From Paralithodes platypus (lineage: Eukaryota; Arthropoda; Malacostraca; Decapoda; Lithodidae), in contig CM064481.1 of NCBI GenBank assembly GCA_032716605.1, positions 15,273,631 through 15,337,630 of the forward strand: a DNA stretch of 64,000 nt. Reading direction: 5' to 3'. Position numbers and translations under genes: made by a program. The notes under the pieces are model-generated. The model was not told the origin of the DNA. It worked only from the letters and a program-made list of their open reading frames with translations, and ran no database searches. Within the stretch, counting starts at the first letter, position 1. Each line of letters begins with the position of its first letter. This document shows positions 1 through 9,754 of the stretch, piece after piece.

Positions 1-212
1 AGACCCCGCCGGAATGTAAGAGCTGTGATACAAATTATGAATAATGTGATATGAAAATTTCTCTGTTCTATTCAGGGCGAGAAATTGTGCTAGTACAATG
101 TTAGTACAAACAACAGGGTTGTTATAGTAGTTTTAACTGTGAAAGCAATTTAGTATTAAACAGTGGAGATATTTTGCAAAATATTTCCACGGATATTATG
201 GGGTTTATATGT
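1..212 (+). mobile_element. DIRS-A, 3' region left of the Gypsy-1 insertion
   Basis: This stretch matches the region just after the recombinase gene of DIRS-B (about 18141-18472): both begin AGACCCCGCCGGA and run to GGGGTTTATATGT. The continuation resumes at 8423, on the other side of Gypsy-1. The body of DIRS-A lies to the left of the window. No coding sequence is present here. The identification is by direct comparison inside the window. Confidence 0.8.
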
Positions 213-393
213 CTCTTACCCTTTTTGAAATGAATAGATAGTTTTCTTATATGTCCTTTTATTTATATTTAATGTAATTATTCTTCGTTCTTGTCTTACG
301 TTAATAGGATTATATTATTATTATCATCAGGAGTAATATCAAAGTCACATAAAAATTTAGATATATATATATATAGATATAGATATATATATC
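210..393 (-). repeat. Inverted fragment of the Gypsy-1 LTR at the left border
   Basis: Positions 210 to about 372 are the reverse complement of LTR positions 1649 to about 1490, with only about four mismatches seen by eye. The remainder, to 393, is an expanded AT repeat. The fragment lies between DIRS-A sequence and the start of the 5' LTR. The junction with DIRS-A shares the three bases TGT. It is an inverted piece of the same LTR, not an independent element. Confidence 0.85.
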
Positions 394-712
394 TGACATA
401 CGGAGCCCTGTATGTTAATTTAAGAGTTAGAATTAGAGTTGAAGGAGTCACACTACCCAAACGGTGAAGCAGACTAGCGAGCGAACCAGCGAGTGGGGAA
501 ACTAGCTCGCCCGCATACCTGCAAACCAGCCTTCACACCTGCGTGGGTCATAGGGGACCCTGCAAACTACCCCGATGACCGGACACTATGACGTATGTTC
601 GACGCCAGGAGCTGTGATTGGACCATGCACCTGTTATGCGACTCGAGGAGCTATGATTGGAGCGGGCACCACCCCCCGCCTCCTGATTCGTTCCTACACC
701 ATCATTGTTTAG

Positions 713-748
713 TATATAAGACCCGAGTTGTGGGCATTCAAATCAGTC
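713..748 (+). promoter_or_regulatory. Gypsy-1 5' LTR core promoter (TATA + initiator)
   Basis: TATATAAG lies at 713-720 and TCAGTC at 743-748. The A at 745 would be the start site, about 31 bases after the TATA box. TCAGTY is the arthropod initiator consensus, and this spacing is the canonical one. The same pair occurs in the 3' LTR at 7123-7130 and 7153-7158. Transcription start is inferred, not shown. Confidence 0.7.
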
Positions 749-887
749 TCATTTGGAGTTGGGGAAGGTGAACTTGCAGCTGGAGGAAGACGGGGTGAAG
801 TATTATAATGGGATTGTGACTGTCAGTCATATTATATAAGTGTGTGTTAAGTGTGTTCGGTGTAAACACTTACGTTATGTTGGTTAG

Positions 888-1135
888 TGAGATATGTGAT
901 TGGGAATTAACGTGAACGCTACTATTATGTGCTTAACTATTTGATTGGGAATTAACGTTAAAGCTACTATTTATGTACTTAACTATTTGATTGGGAATTA
1001 ACGTTAACGCTACTATTTATGCACTCAACTATTTGATTGCGAATTAACGTTAACGCTACTATTTATGTACTTAACTATTTGATTGGGAATTAATGTTAAC
1101 GCTATTATTATGTACTTAACTATTTTAGTTAACTA
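888..1135 (+). repeat. Five-fold ~46 bp tandem repeat in the LTR
   Basis: Units of 45-46 bases begin TGGGAATTAAC at 901, 946 and 992 and continue to about 1135. Most carry the palindrome TTAACGTTAA. The array lies about 150 bases downstream of the predicted start site and is conserved in the other LTR (about 7298-7535). It could be an enhancer-like element, but function is unknown. Confidence 0.85.
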
Positions 1136-2036
1136 ACTTGTGGACTAAAGCAACTCTTTAAGTAATTGGGTTATGATGAAAGTAATACTATTGTTTTATA
1201 TTAATACTTACGAGTTCTTTCATTTTCTTTGAATTAAGCTTACATTGCTTAACGGTGCTTAGTACGGTGATGCTATTGTCTCATATTAGTAATATCGCCG
1301 TAGACTAACATGGCTGTGTTAATATTACTTCTAGTGATTTCCTAAGCTGAAGAAAATTCTTTTAGCTTCAAAATATTATTTTTGCTTTTCATATTATTTG
1401 AGTGAGACCTGAAGCGATCCTGTAACTTTATTTACTCATAATCAAACCTCAATGTTACGTGGTTAAGAAATACATTTAACTAATTATTAAATATATATCT
1501 AACTTTTTATGTGACTTTGATATTACTCCTGATGATAATAATAATATAATACTATTAACGTAAGACAAGAACCAAGAATAATTACATTAAATATAAATAA
1601 AAGGACATAGAAGAAAACTATCTATTCATTTCAAAAAGGGTAAGAGACAGAAATATTCTTACTTTAATATTTATCTTTCAAGACTTTTTATAGAAATAAT
1701 AGTCCTTCTTTAGATATAACTTATTCGGTTCATAACCATAGCCAACTAGCTTCGGTTAAATAATAATTCTTTATAAATACTACATGACTTTAATTAGTTT
1801 CAGTATTTTTCATAATTAAAGAGTGTCAGTCAATAAAGGATACTAAGTCCTAAGATCCTAAGATTCCTTTCTCTCGACGTTGGTTGAAAGAAAGGAAAGG
1901 AAGCAACAACAGGAAATAATTTTATTAGATTTTACTTTTGTTTTGCCTTCAGCTGACTGATACCTTAATATATATCTCTGTGCTATCTAGATTCATCAAG
2001 TTAACCACTTGAGGATCAAGATACGTAACAGAAGAG

Positions 2037-2052
2037 TGGCGACCTTGCCAGG
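2037..2052 (+). promoter_or_regulatory. Gypsy-1 primer binding site
   Basis: TGGCGACCTTGCCAGG starts six bases after the LTR ends. TGGCGACC is a common opening for tRNA-primed Metaviridae such as the 412/mdg1 type. Gypsy-2 has the same opening at 47145. The exact tRNA is not determined here. Confidence 0.65.
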
Positions 2053-2116
2053 ATTCGTTTCATACAGTTTCACTCAGTTTCATTAACGTTTCACTACTTA
2101 AAATCAAATATTAATC

Positions 2117-2878
2117 ATGCCTCAACTAATTAATGACGAAGATGCTCGAGTTTTCATAGAATCAGAACCCACAGCCCCTGATATTGACTGTCTGTCAAAA
2201 TCCGAACTGAAAGTGCTTGCCTCACATCTCCAATTAACTGTCTCAAACATGTCTAAAGTAGAGGTGGCTCAGACCATAAAAACCCACCTGTTCCCTGTAG
2301 AAGGCAAGGAGGGAGACGGAGCAGTTGGTGGGATCCCTAGTAAACCTAGCCAACTTGATGAACAATTGCCACCTGGTTTTACCGTTGATCAATTATTCGA
2401 ACTAGAACAAACCAGAGCAAAGACCGAACAAGCCAGACTAAATGCCGAACAAGCCAGAGCAAATGCCGAACAAGCCAGAGCAACGACCGAACAATATCAA
2501 TGTCAATATCAAATAGCTCAACTAAATGTCAATACAAATGCTCCCGTAATTGCTCCCCCTCTGGGATTGACTATGACTAGTGTCATTCCACCTTTCACTG
2601 AGGATAATGTGCAGGATTTCTTTGTTTTGTTTGAGGAAGTTGCTGGAGGTATGAAGTGGACAAGAGATCAATGGCCTTTTATGTTACAAACCGTTTTGAC
2701 AGGGCAGGCTCGAGCCACGTATTTGTCAGAAGTAGCAGAAGTTAGGCAGGATTATGACAATCTCAAAGAAGCTATCTTAAAAACCTATCAATTGCAGCCT
2801 GAGGCTTACAGGCAATCTTTCCGTAAAAACCAGAAGAAAGTAGAAAAACCCATAAGGTCCATAAGGCCAGGACCATGA
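2117..2878 (+). CDS. gag: Gypsy-1 Gag, N-terminal part (frameshifted)
   Basis: This 253-codon frame encodes the first part of Gag, the structural protein that packages the element RNA. It begins with an ARVFIE segment that aligns with ARIFLQ of Gypsy-2 Gag. Residues 95-130 form seven-residue EQARxxx repeats, probably a coiled coil. The capsid-like part (from about residue 150, PPFTEDNVQDFF) matches Gypsy-2 PVFDESGVTEFF. After PEAYRQSFR the frame drifts, with IRSIRPGP in place of the conserved continuation, and Gag resumes in another frame at 2875. This is a one- or two-base indel near 2850-2870 rather than a programmed shift, because the last codons are not conserved with Gypsy-2. Confidence 0.85.
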   Translation: MPQLINDEDARVFIESEPTAPDIDCLSKSELKVLASHLQLTVSNMSKVEVAQTIKTHLFPVEGKEGDGAVGGIPSKPSQLDEQLPPGFTVDQLFELEQTRAKTEQARLNAEQARANAEQARATTEQYQCQYQIAQLNVNTNAPVIAPPLGLTMTSVIPPFTEDNVQDFFVLFEEVAGGMKWTRDQWPFMLQTVLTGQARATYLSEVAEVRQDYDNLKEAILKTYQLQPEAYRQSFRKNQKKVEKPIRSIRPGP

Positions 2879-5800
2879 CTAAAACTTTCAATCATTGGGT
2901 CAAGAGTAAGAAAGCCACAAGCTACAACGATCTGAAGGAGTTGGTCCTGTTAGAAAATTTCCTATGGAAAATTGATTCTTCTGTATCCTATCATATAAAG
3001 GGGAAAAAGGTAGATTGTCTTGCCGACGCTGCTGACATGGCTGACACATACGTGCTCAACAACAAATTTCGTGGAAAGAAGCCCTACGATAATTCTAGTT
3101 CTAATTTTAAGTATCCCAATCACAAATCTGACAGACCCAGTCACAAGCCTATAACGTCTTCCCCAGCTAGCCAAAATAGAATTGTTCCCCCAACTAAAAA
3201 TGCGACTCAGGGCAATGGTAACAGAGGTGGGCCCCAAACTAATAGTAATGCTCAAAGAGGGAACGTTCCCGTATCCCCTAAAGTATGTACTTTTTGTGGC
3301 AAGAGAGGCCACCTAGCTTATCAGTGCTGGGCCATGGAGAGCACCGAGAGATCGGGGCAGACAGTTGCCGCCGTATCTCAAAGTCCATATGTGCCTGTAA
3401 TGCAGGACTCCCGACAGAAGGAGTACCTAGCACCAAAAGTTCCTTTAATGCAGGACTCTCGACAGAAGGAGTACCTAGCAGCTAACGTAAATCATCTAGA
3501 CAGGGGTGTAGTAGCATGTGTGGTGCAACCCACTAGGGTTAAGCCAATAATAATTTCACCATCAGTGCAGGACAGTTACCGTCCCTTTATTTCATCTGGC
3601 AACGTGAGATTAAATGGTTGTATGCATGAGGTAAAAATTCTGAGAGACACAGGTTCTACTAGCACCCTCATGGTGAATCCTTACACGGAGTGCCCACCTG
3701 GCGAACCAGTTGTAATGAGAGGTGCTGGAGGCCAGTTTTATGCATACTTGGTAAAAGGCGAAATTGAATGCGAGTTACTACAGGGTGAGGCCACCATAGC
3801 TTTGTGTAGGTCCCAAGATATCCCTGTGTCTGGGGTAACGCTCCTTTTGGGGAATGATGTAGCAGGTGAGAAGGTCCGACCAGACCCCATTTTGTCACTT
3901 TCCCCTGTTAACGAGCCACTAACCGGTGAGCTCGAAAAGGAGATGCCAACAGTTTTCCCTGTGTGTGCTGTCACACGTTCAATGTCTCAAGTAGCAGTTC
4001 CCTCAGACAGAAATGTACCGAATGTAAGAGTTGATGAAAGGGATGATGAGAGTGTGAATGACGCTCCAACTGTGCCTGATGATGTGACTGAGGTGGATTT
4101 ATCTGACACCTTTATGGCTCATCTTGACCCTAACGATGACCATGAAACCCCTCCAAATTGTCCTAGTGGCCTGGTAGAGCTACAGAGAGATGATAGTGAA
4201 TGCAAGGAGTTAGCTGCCAGGTCCGTGAGTGAAGAGAAATGTGAGAAGGAGGGTGGTGAATGTTTCTACCTCAAAGGAGGAGTATTGTGGCGTAGATGGA
4301 GACTGCCACACAGACCAATCGATGACGGGGCTTGGGACGTCCATCAAGTAGTAGTCCCCAAACCTTGTCGTAGAGATATCATGGAAATGGCACATTGTAT
4401 ACCATTGGCAGGACACCTAGGTGTGAGAAAAACTCTAGACAGAATCAGAGCCCACTTTTACTGGCCAGGAATGCGTGCAGATGTAGTGGAGTTTTGTAGA
4501 GTGTGTCACACTTGCCAGATGACAGGAAAACCCAATCAGAAGGTGCCTGTACATCCTCTGGTGCCCTTGCCCGTTTTCGAGAATCCTTTTACTCGGGTGG
4601 TAGTGGACATTGTAGGCCCATTGCCTAAGACTTCCCAAGGTAACATTTATTTATTAACTATCATGGACATGGCAACTCGCTACCCAGAGGCTATACCCTT
4701 AAGGACTACCTCTGCTCCAACTTTCATCAAGGAACTGCTCAAATTCTTCACCAGAATGGGTTTCCCCCATGAGGTGCAAAGTGATCAAGGAACTAATTTT
4801 ACCTCTAACATTTTCCAGCAGTCCCTGAAGGAGTTGGGTATCGAGCATGTTAAGTCTAGCACCTACCACCCAGAGAGTCAAGGGGTTCTCGAACGATATC
4901 ATCAGACATTAAAGGGAATGTTACGTAAGTATTGTACAGAGACCGGAGTTGAGTGGGATAAGGGGGTACCTTTTCTTTTATTTGCTACTCGTGAGGTTCC
5001 AACTGAATCCCTGGGTTTTTCCCCTAATGAGCTAGTTTTCGGTCACCAGGTAAGAGGTCCTTTGCAACTATTGCAGGATAGCCTAGTTGGCCAGGAGGGG
5101 AACCAAAACCTCTTCAAGTATGTTTCAGATTTCAAAACCCGGCTGAGATCCTCATGTGAGTTTGCTGCTCAAAACTTGACCGTGGCTAAAAGCTCCATGA
5201 AGAAATGGTATGACAGAAAAGCCTGTGAGAGGGAGTTTAAGCCCGGTGATGAGGTTTTGGTCCTGCTCCCCCTTTTTGGCCAACCTTTATCTGCCAAGTT
5301 CAGGGGCCCATATAAGATCATTCGGAGGGTGAGCATTACCGATTATCTAGTAACTACCCCAGACAGGAGAAAGCCCACGCAAGTATTCCATATAAATATG
5401 TTGAAACCCTACCATAGGTCCCCTGATTCCTCTCCTCCAGATTCTCCCACTGTGGCAGTGAATGTCAGGACCTGTGGACAGCCTGGTGCGGACGAAGTCT
5501 TCAGTTCTCTTACTGACCCGCAACAGACTGTTCCAGAGCCTGAAGGTATCCATGCAGACTTTGACTTGTCATGTAGCCTATCCAACTTTCAGTATAATTC
5601 AGTGGCTTGGAGGGAATTACCATCTAAACTATGTCATCTTCCCTCTGATCAAGCGAACCAACTAATCTCTGTTTTATCTCAGTCTCCCAGTGTGTTCCGT
5701 GATACTCCAGGGCTCACTTCTTTGGCCGTGCACGACATCGACGTAGGGGATGCAACTCCCATTAAACTATCCCCCTACCGTGTCTCGCCACAACGCAGGA

Positions 5801-6018
5801 GTATACTGCAGGTCGAGCTTGACTCTATGTTGTCTAACGAACTGATCAAAAGGGCCTTAAGCCAGTGGAGTAGTCCGGTCATACTTGTGCCAAAGCCAGA
5901 CGGGAGCCATAGGATTTGTAGGGACTATAGGCAAGTTAATGCTGTCACAAAGAACGATACCTACCCACTGCCACGGATCAAAGATTGCATTTACCAGGTT
6001 GGCCTCATACCGCAGTAA
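2875..6018 (+). CDS. pol: Gypsy-1 Gag C-terminus, protease, integrase, start of RT
   Basis: This 1047-codon frame carries, in order, the end of Gag, a CCHC zinc knuckle (CTFCGKRGHLAYQC, from residue 138) and an aspartic protease site (LRDTGST, D258). The integrase follows, with an HHCC zinc domain (about 507-545), a DDE core (D578, D637, E673, with 35 residues between the last two) and a GPY/F module (about 808-848). The N-terminal RT comes last (about 953-1042: LSPYRVSP, ALSQWSSPVILVPKPDGS, CRDYRQVN). Integrase upstream of RT is the key oddity. The frame ends at a TAA where RT should continue. ATG 2875 is not the true start, because the protein should be fused to the Gag frame ending at 2878. 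Confidence 0.92.
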   Translation: MTKTFNHWVKSKKATSYNDLKELVLLENFLWKIDSSVSYHIKGKKVDCLADAADMADTYVLNNKFRGKKPYDNSSSNFKYPNHKSDRPSHKPITSSPASQNRIVPPTKNATQGNGNRGGPQTNSNAQRGNVPVSPKVCTFCGKRGHLAYQCWAMESTERSGQTVAAVSQSPYVPVMQDSRQKEYLAPKVPLMQDSRQKEYLAANVNHLDRGVVACVVQPTRVKPIIISPSVQDSYRPFISSGNVRLNGCMHEVKILRDTGSTSTLMVNPYTECPPGEPVVMRGAGGQFYAYLVKGEIECELLQGEATIALCRSQDIPVSGVTLLLGNDVAGEKVRPDPILSLSPVNEPLTGELEKEMPTVFPVCAVTRSMSQVAVPSDRNVPNVRVDERDDESVNDAPTVPDDVTEVDLSDTFMAHLDPNDDHETPPNCPSGLVELQRDDSECKELAARSVSEEKCEKEGGECFYLKGGVLWRRWRLPHRPIDDGAWDVHQVVVPKPCRRDIMEMAHCIPLAGHLGVRKTLDRIRAHFYWPGMRADVVEFCRVCHTCQMTGKPNQKVPVHPLVPLPVFENPFTRVVVDIVGPLPKTSQGNIYLLTIMDMATRYPEAIPLRTTSAPTFIKELLKFFTRMGFPHEVQSDQGTNFTSNIFQQSLKELGIEHVKSSTYHPESQGVLERYHQTLKGMLRKYCTETGVEWDKGVPFLLFATREVPTESLGFSPNELVFGHQVRGPLQLLQDSLVGQEGNQNLFKYVSDFKTRLRSSCEFAAQNLTVAKSSMKKWYDRKACEREFKPGDEVLVLLPLFGQPLSAKFRGPYKIIRRVSITDYLVTTPDRRKPTQVFHINMLKPYHRSPDSSPPDSPTVAVNVRTCGQPGADEVFSSLTDPQQTVPEPEGIHADFDLSCSLSNFQYNSVAWRELPSKLCHLPSDQANQLISVLSQSPSVFRDTPGLTSLAVHDIDVGDATPIKLSPYRVSPQRRSILQVELDSMLSNELIKRALSQWSSPVILVPKPDGSHRICRDYRQVNAVTKNDTYPLPRIKDCIYQVGLIPQ

Positions 6019-6270
6019 GTTTAATTTAATGAGAGGATTTTGGCAATTAGCTCTCCCTTGTAGCGAGGTAAATATCATGCTTTTGTAGTGCGCTTTCAAG
6101 CCTTCAGCTGTGAGATAATGCCTTGCAGTTCGAATAACGCTCCAGCTACGTTCCGGCTATGTTCTGATGTGGTACCTGGAGACGTTGCCTACTTTGGGTG
6201 ATATCCTTATTATATCCTCATTATAATCTTGCTGTTGCCAATCTGGTGGTGAATCTATTTATGTATTATG
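6004..6270 (+). pseudogene. Gypsy-1 RT palm remnant
   Basis: Fragments of RT can be read in shifting frames. FNLMRGFWQLALP (6021-6060) matches the RT segment K(F/L)DLxKGYWQ. NNAPATF (about 6126-6146) matches the conserved NAPATFQ. A decayed YxDD-like strand (AYFGDILI) follows near 6190. Then the sequence is abridged, and no RNase H is recognisable before the MITE at 6298. The pieces confirm that RT lies downstream of integrase. Confidence 0.65.
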
Positions 6271-6297
6271 TTTAATATTATGTACTATACTCCTTAA

Positions 6298-6777
6298 CCC
6301 TTTACGAGCGGCCTATGCGGTTTATTTATATGTACCGCCCAGCGGGGTGTTTTTAGCCAAAATAGGGCTGTTTACGTGATCATTTTCATGCCTAAATAAG
6401 ACCCAGAACGTAAAACAAGTATCTATCCCTGAAAGGGCATAAACAGAGCTTTCGAATGACACCATAACGATCCTTTTATGATGGCTAGTTTTCTTGCAAT
6501 AACCGTGCAACGCGAGTGCAAAAAGCATGTAATTAGCCACTTTCCCGATACAATTCCGTATATAGCGAGTGAGAGAGGTAGGAGGGAGGTGAGATTCGTG
6601 TCAGTAGGTTCGCCGCGGTGGTCTGGAGCAGTCATACACTCGCTACTCTCCTGCCACCACTTGTCTCTCTCTCTCAGCAACATTACGTGCTGAAATTGCC
6701 ACTCGAGTTATGTCGAGCGCCGCCACATAGTCCAGCTTTATTTAACTCGACTTATGTGGTGAGCCGCTTTTTAAGGG
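6298..6777. mobile_element. TTAA-type (piggyBac-like) MITE 1 in Gypsy-1
   Basis: TTAA at 6294-6297 and 6778-6781 flanks a 480-base segment. Its ends are imperfect inverted repeats: CCCTTTACGAGCGGC on the left and, reversed, CCCTTAAAAAGCGGCTC on the right. A TTAA target with CCC termini is characteristic of the piggyBac superfamily. No transposase is encoded. It sits between the RT remnant and the polypurine tract. Confidence 0.75.
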
Positions 6778-6790
6778 TTAAACTCTTTTC

Positions 6791-6803
6791 TAGGGGGGAG
6801 GTC
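6791..6803 (+). promoter_or_regulatory. Gypsy-1 polypurine tract
   Basis: TAGGGGGGAGGTC lies directly before the 3' LTR, where the plus-strand primer is expected. Confidence 0.75.
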
Positions 6804-8422
6804 TGACATACGGAGCCCTGTATGTTAATTTAAGAGTTAGAATTAGAGTTGAAGGAGTCACACTACCCAAACGGTGAAGCAGACTAGCGAGCGAACCAGC
6901 GAGTGGGGAAACTAGCTCGCCCGCATACCTGCAAACCAGCCTTCACACCTGCGTGGGTCATAGGGGACCCTGCAAACTACCCCGATGACCGGACACTATG
7001 ACGTATGTTCGACGCCAGGAGCTGTGATTGGACCATGCACCTGTTATGCGACTCGAGGAGCTATGATTGGAGCGGGCACCACCCCCCGCCTCCTTATTCG
7101 TTCCTACACCATCATTGTTTAGTATATAAGACCCGAGTTGTGGGCATTCAAATCAGTCTCATTTTGAGTTGGGGAAGGTGAACTTGCAGCTGGAGGAAGA
7201 CGGGGTGAAGTATTATAATGGGATTGTGACTGTCAGTCATATTATATAAGTGTGTGTTAAGTGTGTTCGGTGTAAACACTTACGTTATGTTGGTTAGTGA
7301 GATATGTGATTGGGAATTAACGTGAACGCTACTATTATGTGCTTAACTATTTGATTGGGAATTAACGTTAAAGCTACTATTTATGTACTTAACTATTTGA
7401 TTGGGAATTAACGTTAACGCTACTATTTATGCACTTAACTATTTGATTGCGAATTAACGTTAACGCTACTATTTATGTACTTAACTATTTGATTGGGAAT
7501 TAACGTTAACGCTATTATTATGTACTTAACTATTTTAGTTAACTAACTTGTGGACTAAAGCAACTCTTTAAGTAATTGGGTTATGATGAAAGTAATACTA
7601 TTGTTTTATATTAATACTTACGAGTTCTTTCATTTTCTTTGAATTAAGCTTACATTGCTTAACGGTGCTTAGTACGGTGATGCTATTGTCTCGTATTAGT
7701 AATATCGCCTTAGACTAACATGGCTGTGTTAATATTACTTCTAGTGATTTCCTAAGCTGAAGAAAATTCTTTTAGCTTCAAAATATTATTTTTGCTTTTC
7801 ATATTATTTGAGTGAGACCTGAATCGAATCTATGAAGCGATCCTGTAACTTTATTTACTCATAATCAAACCTCAATGTTACGTGGTTAAGAAATACATTT
7901 AACTAATTATTAAATATATATCTAACTTTTTATGTGACTTTGATATTACTCCTGATGATAATAATAATATAATACTATTAACGTAAGACAAGAACCAAGA
8001 ATAATTACATTAAATATAAATAAAAGGACATAGAAGAAAACTATCTATTCATTTCAAAAAGGGTAAGAGACAGAAATATTCTTACTTTAATATTTATCTT
8101 TCAAGACTTTTTATAGAAATAATAGTCCTTCTTTAGATATAACTTATTCGGTTCATAACCATAGCCAACTAGCTTCGGTTAAATAATAATTCTTTATAAA
8201 TACTACATGACTTTAATTAGTTTCAGTATTTTTCATAATTAAAGAGTGTCAGTCAATAAAGGATACTAAGTCCTAAGATCCAAAAGGAAAGGAAGCAACA
8301 ACAGGAAATAATTTTATTAGATTTTACTTTTGTTTTGCCTTCAGCTGACTGATACCTTAATATATATCTCTGTGCTATCTAGATTCATCAAGTTAACCAC
8401 TTGAGGATCAAGATACGTAACA
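6804..8422 (+). repeat. Gypsy-1 3' LTR (1619 bp)
   Basis: Direct copy of 394-2030, ending CGTAACA at 8422. DIRS-A sequence resumes immediately after it with ACATGTAAAC. It carries the same TATA/initiator pair (7123-7158) and tandem array (about 7298-7535). Confidence 0.95.
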
Positions 8423-9255
8423 ACATGTAAACTTATAACTTGTCACCACTCGTTGAGTGGGGTGCCTTTGTAACTACAGATCTGTTCACAGAAATCTCTA
8501 GTTACCCTTTTTGTCAAGCAGGCTTCTTTGAAGCACGCACCTGCTTGAACCCCTTTTGTATATATATATGGGCTGTGCCATGTTTAAATATATTTTTCAA
8601 AGTAAGAATACTATGTGGTTGTTTGATTATCTGCTTTTCTAGAGTTATGATAAGATTACGAATATCCCCCTCTAGTCTTAGAAATCAGGCATGTTCGTCA
8701 ATGATGGAGGGGCCACTAATAAATTATAGGTTTGACTCCTGTAAGGAGATAAAGAAAACCTAATATTTAGTAGTGGCCCCGTAATCATTGACGACTGGGG
8801 CCCTCCCGACCATCCCCTTCCCATTCGTTGATGTATTAAGGATTTTGGTTTACTTGATATGTCAGTGAAGGAAGAATGACGCCTGAATCAGCGTCTGGTC
8901 CACACAAGTACACACAAGTATCCACACAAGTACAAGTATCTGTATCCACACAAGTACATCCACGATATGATGGAAAGCTTATTGGATAGTTATTCTTATT
9001 TTATTTTTATTTTTATTTTTTACGAAGTTTTTTCGTAGTGAGAACCCAATTCATAATGACTGAAGCCATGAGTGAGGTCGCGTGCGCTGATGATGAAGGC
9101 TCCTCAGATTTTAAATGCTCTGCGCGGTAGATTCAAACTACGGCGGATTAGTGTTTGAAGAGGATGCCTTATGTAATAGGCATGTTCGTCAATGATTACG
9201 GGGCCACTACTAAATATTAGGTTTTCTTTATCTCCTTACAGGAGTCAAACCTATA
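8423..9255 (+). mobile_element. DIRS-A 3' terminus with ICR and right inverted terminal repeat
   Basis: Colinear with DIRS-B 18474-19292. It contains an internal complementary region (8696-8793) and a right inverted terminal repeat (about 8867-9193), and ends GAGTCAAACCTATA at 9255. A small expansion of ACACAAGTA repeats (about 8909-8960) is private to this copy. Short open frames here, such as 8440-8763, overlap these noncoding structures and are not considered genes. Confidence 0.85.
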
Positions 9256-9257
9256 GT

Positions 9258-9357
9258 ATCTTACAGTAGATCCTCTGGAAAAAAAGCAAACTAGGCCTGT
9301 GTATCCAGCTTAGTACCAGTACTTGCACTGCTGCGGTTGTTCACGGTGTTGGCGGCG
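9258..9357 (-). repeat. 5'-truncated LINE 3' end
   Basis: About 100 bases match 32432-32530 closely (TTACAGTAGATCCTCTGG, then GTGTATCCAGCT). There the sequence encodes the C-terminus of a LINE protein on the minus strand. The DIRS-A right end abuts it. Confidence 0.7.
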
Positions 9358-9531
9358 GCAGCAGCAGGGTTGTTTTGATTTAAATAAAATTATTTAAATC
9401 GACTTAAATCAGAGTAAAAAAATCATGATTTAAATCATAATAAAATATACTGTATTTAAAATTATTTAAGTGTTCTATCATGTGTAAATTATATCAGGAT
9501 TTATATAAAAATTAATATATATATATATACA

Positions 9532-9584
<53 letters not shown>

Positions 9585-9750
9585 GCAGGGTTGGCCTGAT
9601 TAAAATCAAACCTTTTTAATCCAGTGATTTTTAATCGATTATAATCAAAGAAATGTTTTTTTATTAAAAAAAAAAAAAAAAAAATCACATTTCAAGTAAT
9701 TAAAAGACATTGTAAACTAATCTTTATAGTCTACCGACATTTTTAGCATC
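9358..9750. repeat. AT-rich spacer with (TA)n and hAT-like terminal motifs
   Basis: A (TA)n tract occupies about 9511-9579. CAGGGTTGTTTTGATTTAAAT near 9363 and CAGGGTTGGCCTGATTAAAATC near 9587 resemble left termini of hAT transposons. They lie in the same orientation, and I see no matching right end. An A-tract is at 9665-9683. No gene is visible. Confidence 0.35.
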
Positions 9751-9754
9751 TTAA

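Larger units (their letters stand above)
394..2030 (+). repeat. Gypsy-1 5' LTR (1637 bp)
   Basis: The LTR has TG...CA ends and is repeated at 6804-8422. It is long for a Gypsy element. It contains a core promoter near 713-748 and a five-unit tandem repeat at 888-1135. Compared with the 3' LTR, it lacks a roughly 12-base insertion near 7822 and retains about 30 bases that are missing near 8282. Confidence 0.95.
394..8422 (+). mobile_element. Gypsy-1, LTR retrotransposon with integrase before RT (Gmr1-like)
   Basis: Two direct LTRs (394-2030 and 6804-8422) begin TGACATACGG and end CGTAACA. They enclose a primer binding site, gag, protease, integrase, a decayed RT remnant and a polypurine tract. 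The domain order gag-PR-IN-RT is opposite to that of typical Metaviridae (RT-RH-IN) and matches the published Gmr1 group. I see no target duplication: DIRS-A sequence stops at 212 and resumes at 8423, with an inverted LTR piece at the left border. The two LTRs differ by a handful of substitutions and two indels, so the insertion is fairly recent. RNase H is missing, and gag carries a frameshift, so this copy is not autonomous. Confidence 0.9.

Noticed and set aside
2850..2880. Programmed frameshift between Gypsy-1 Gag frames
   Set aside because: The Gypsy-2 relative reads through this region in one frame, and the last codons of the first Gypsy-1 frame are not conserved. No slippery heptamer with a clear downstream structure was seen.
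8440..8763. 107-codon frame near the DIRS-A right end
   Set aside because: It overlaps the internal complementary region and is not maintained in DIRS-B, where the same place has other frames.
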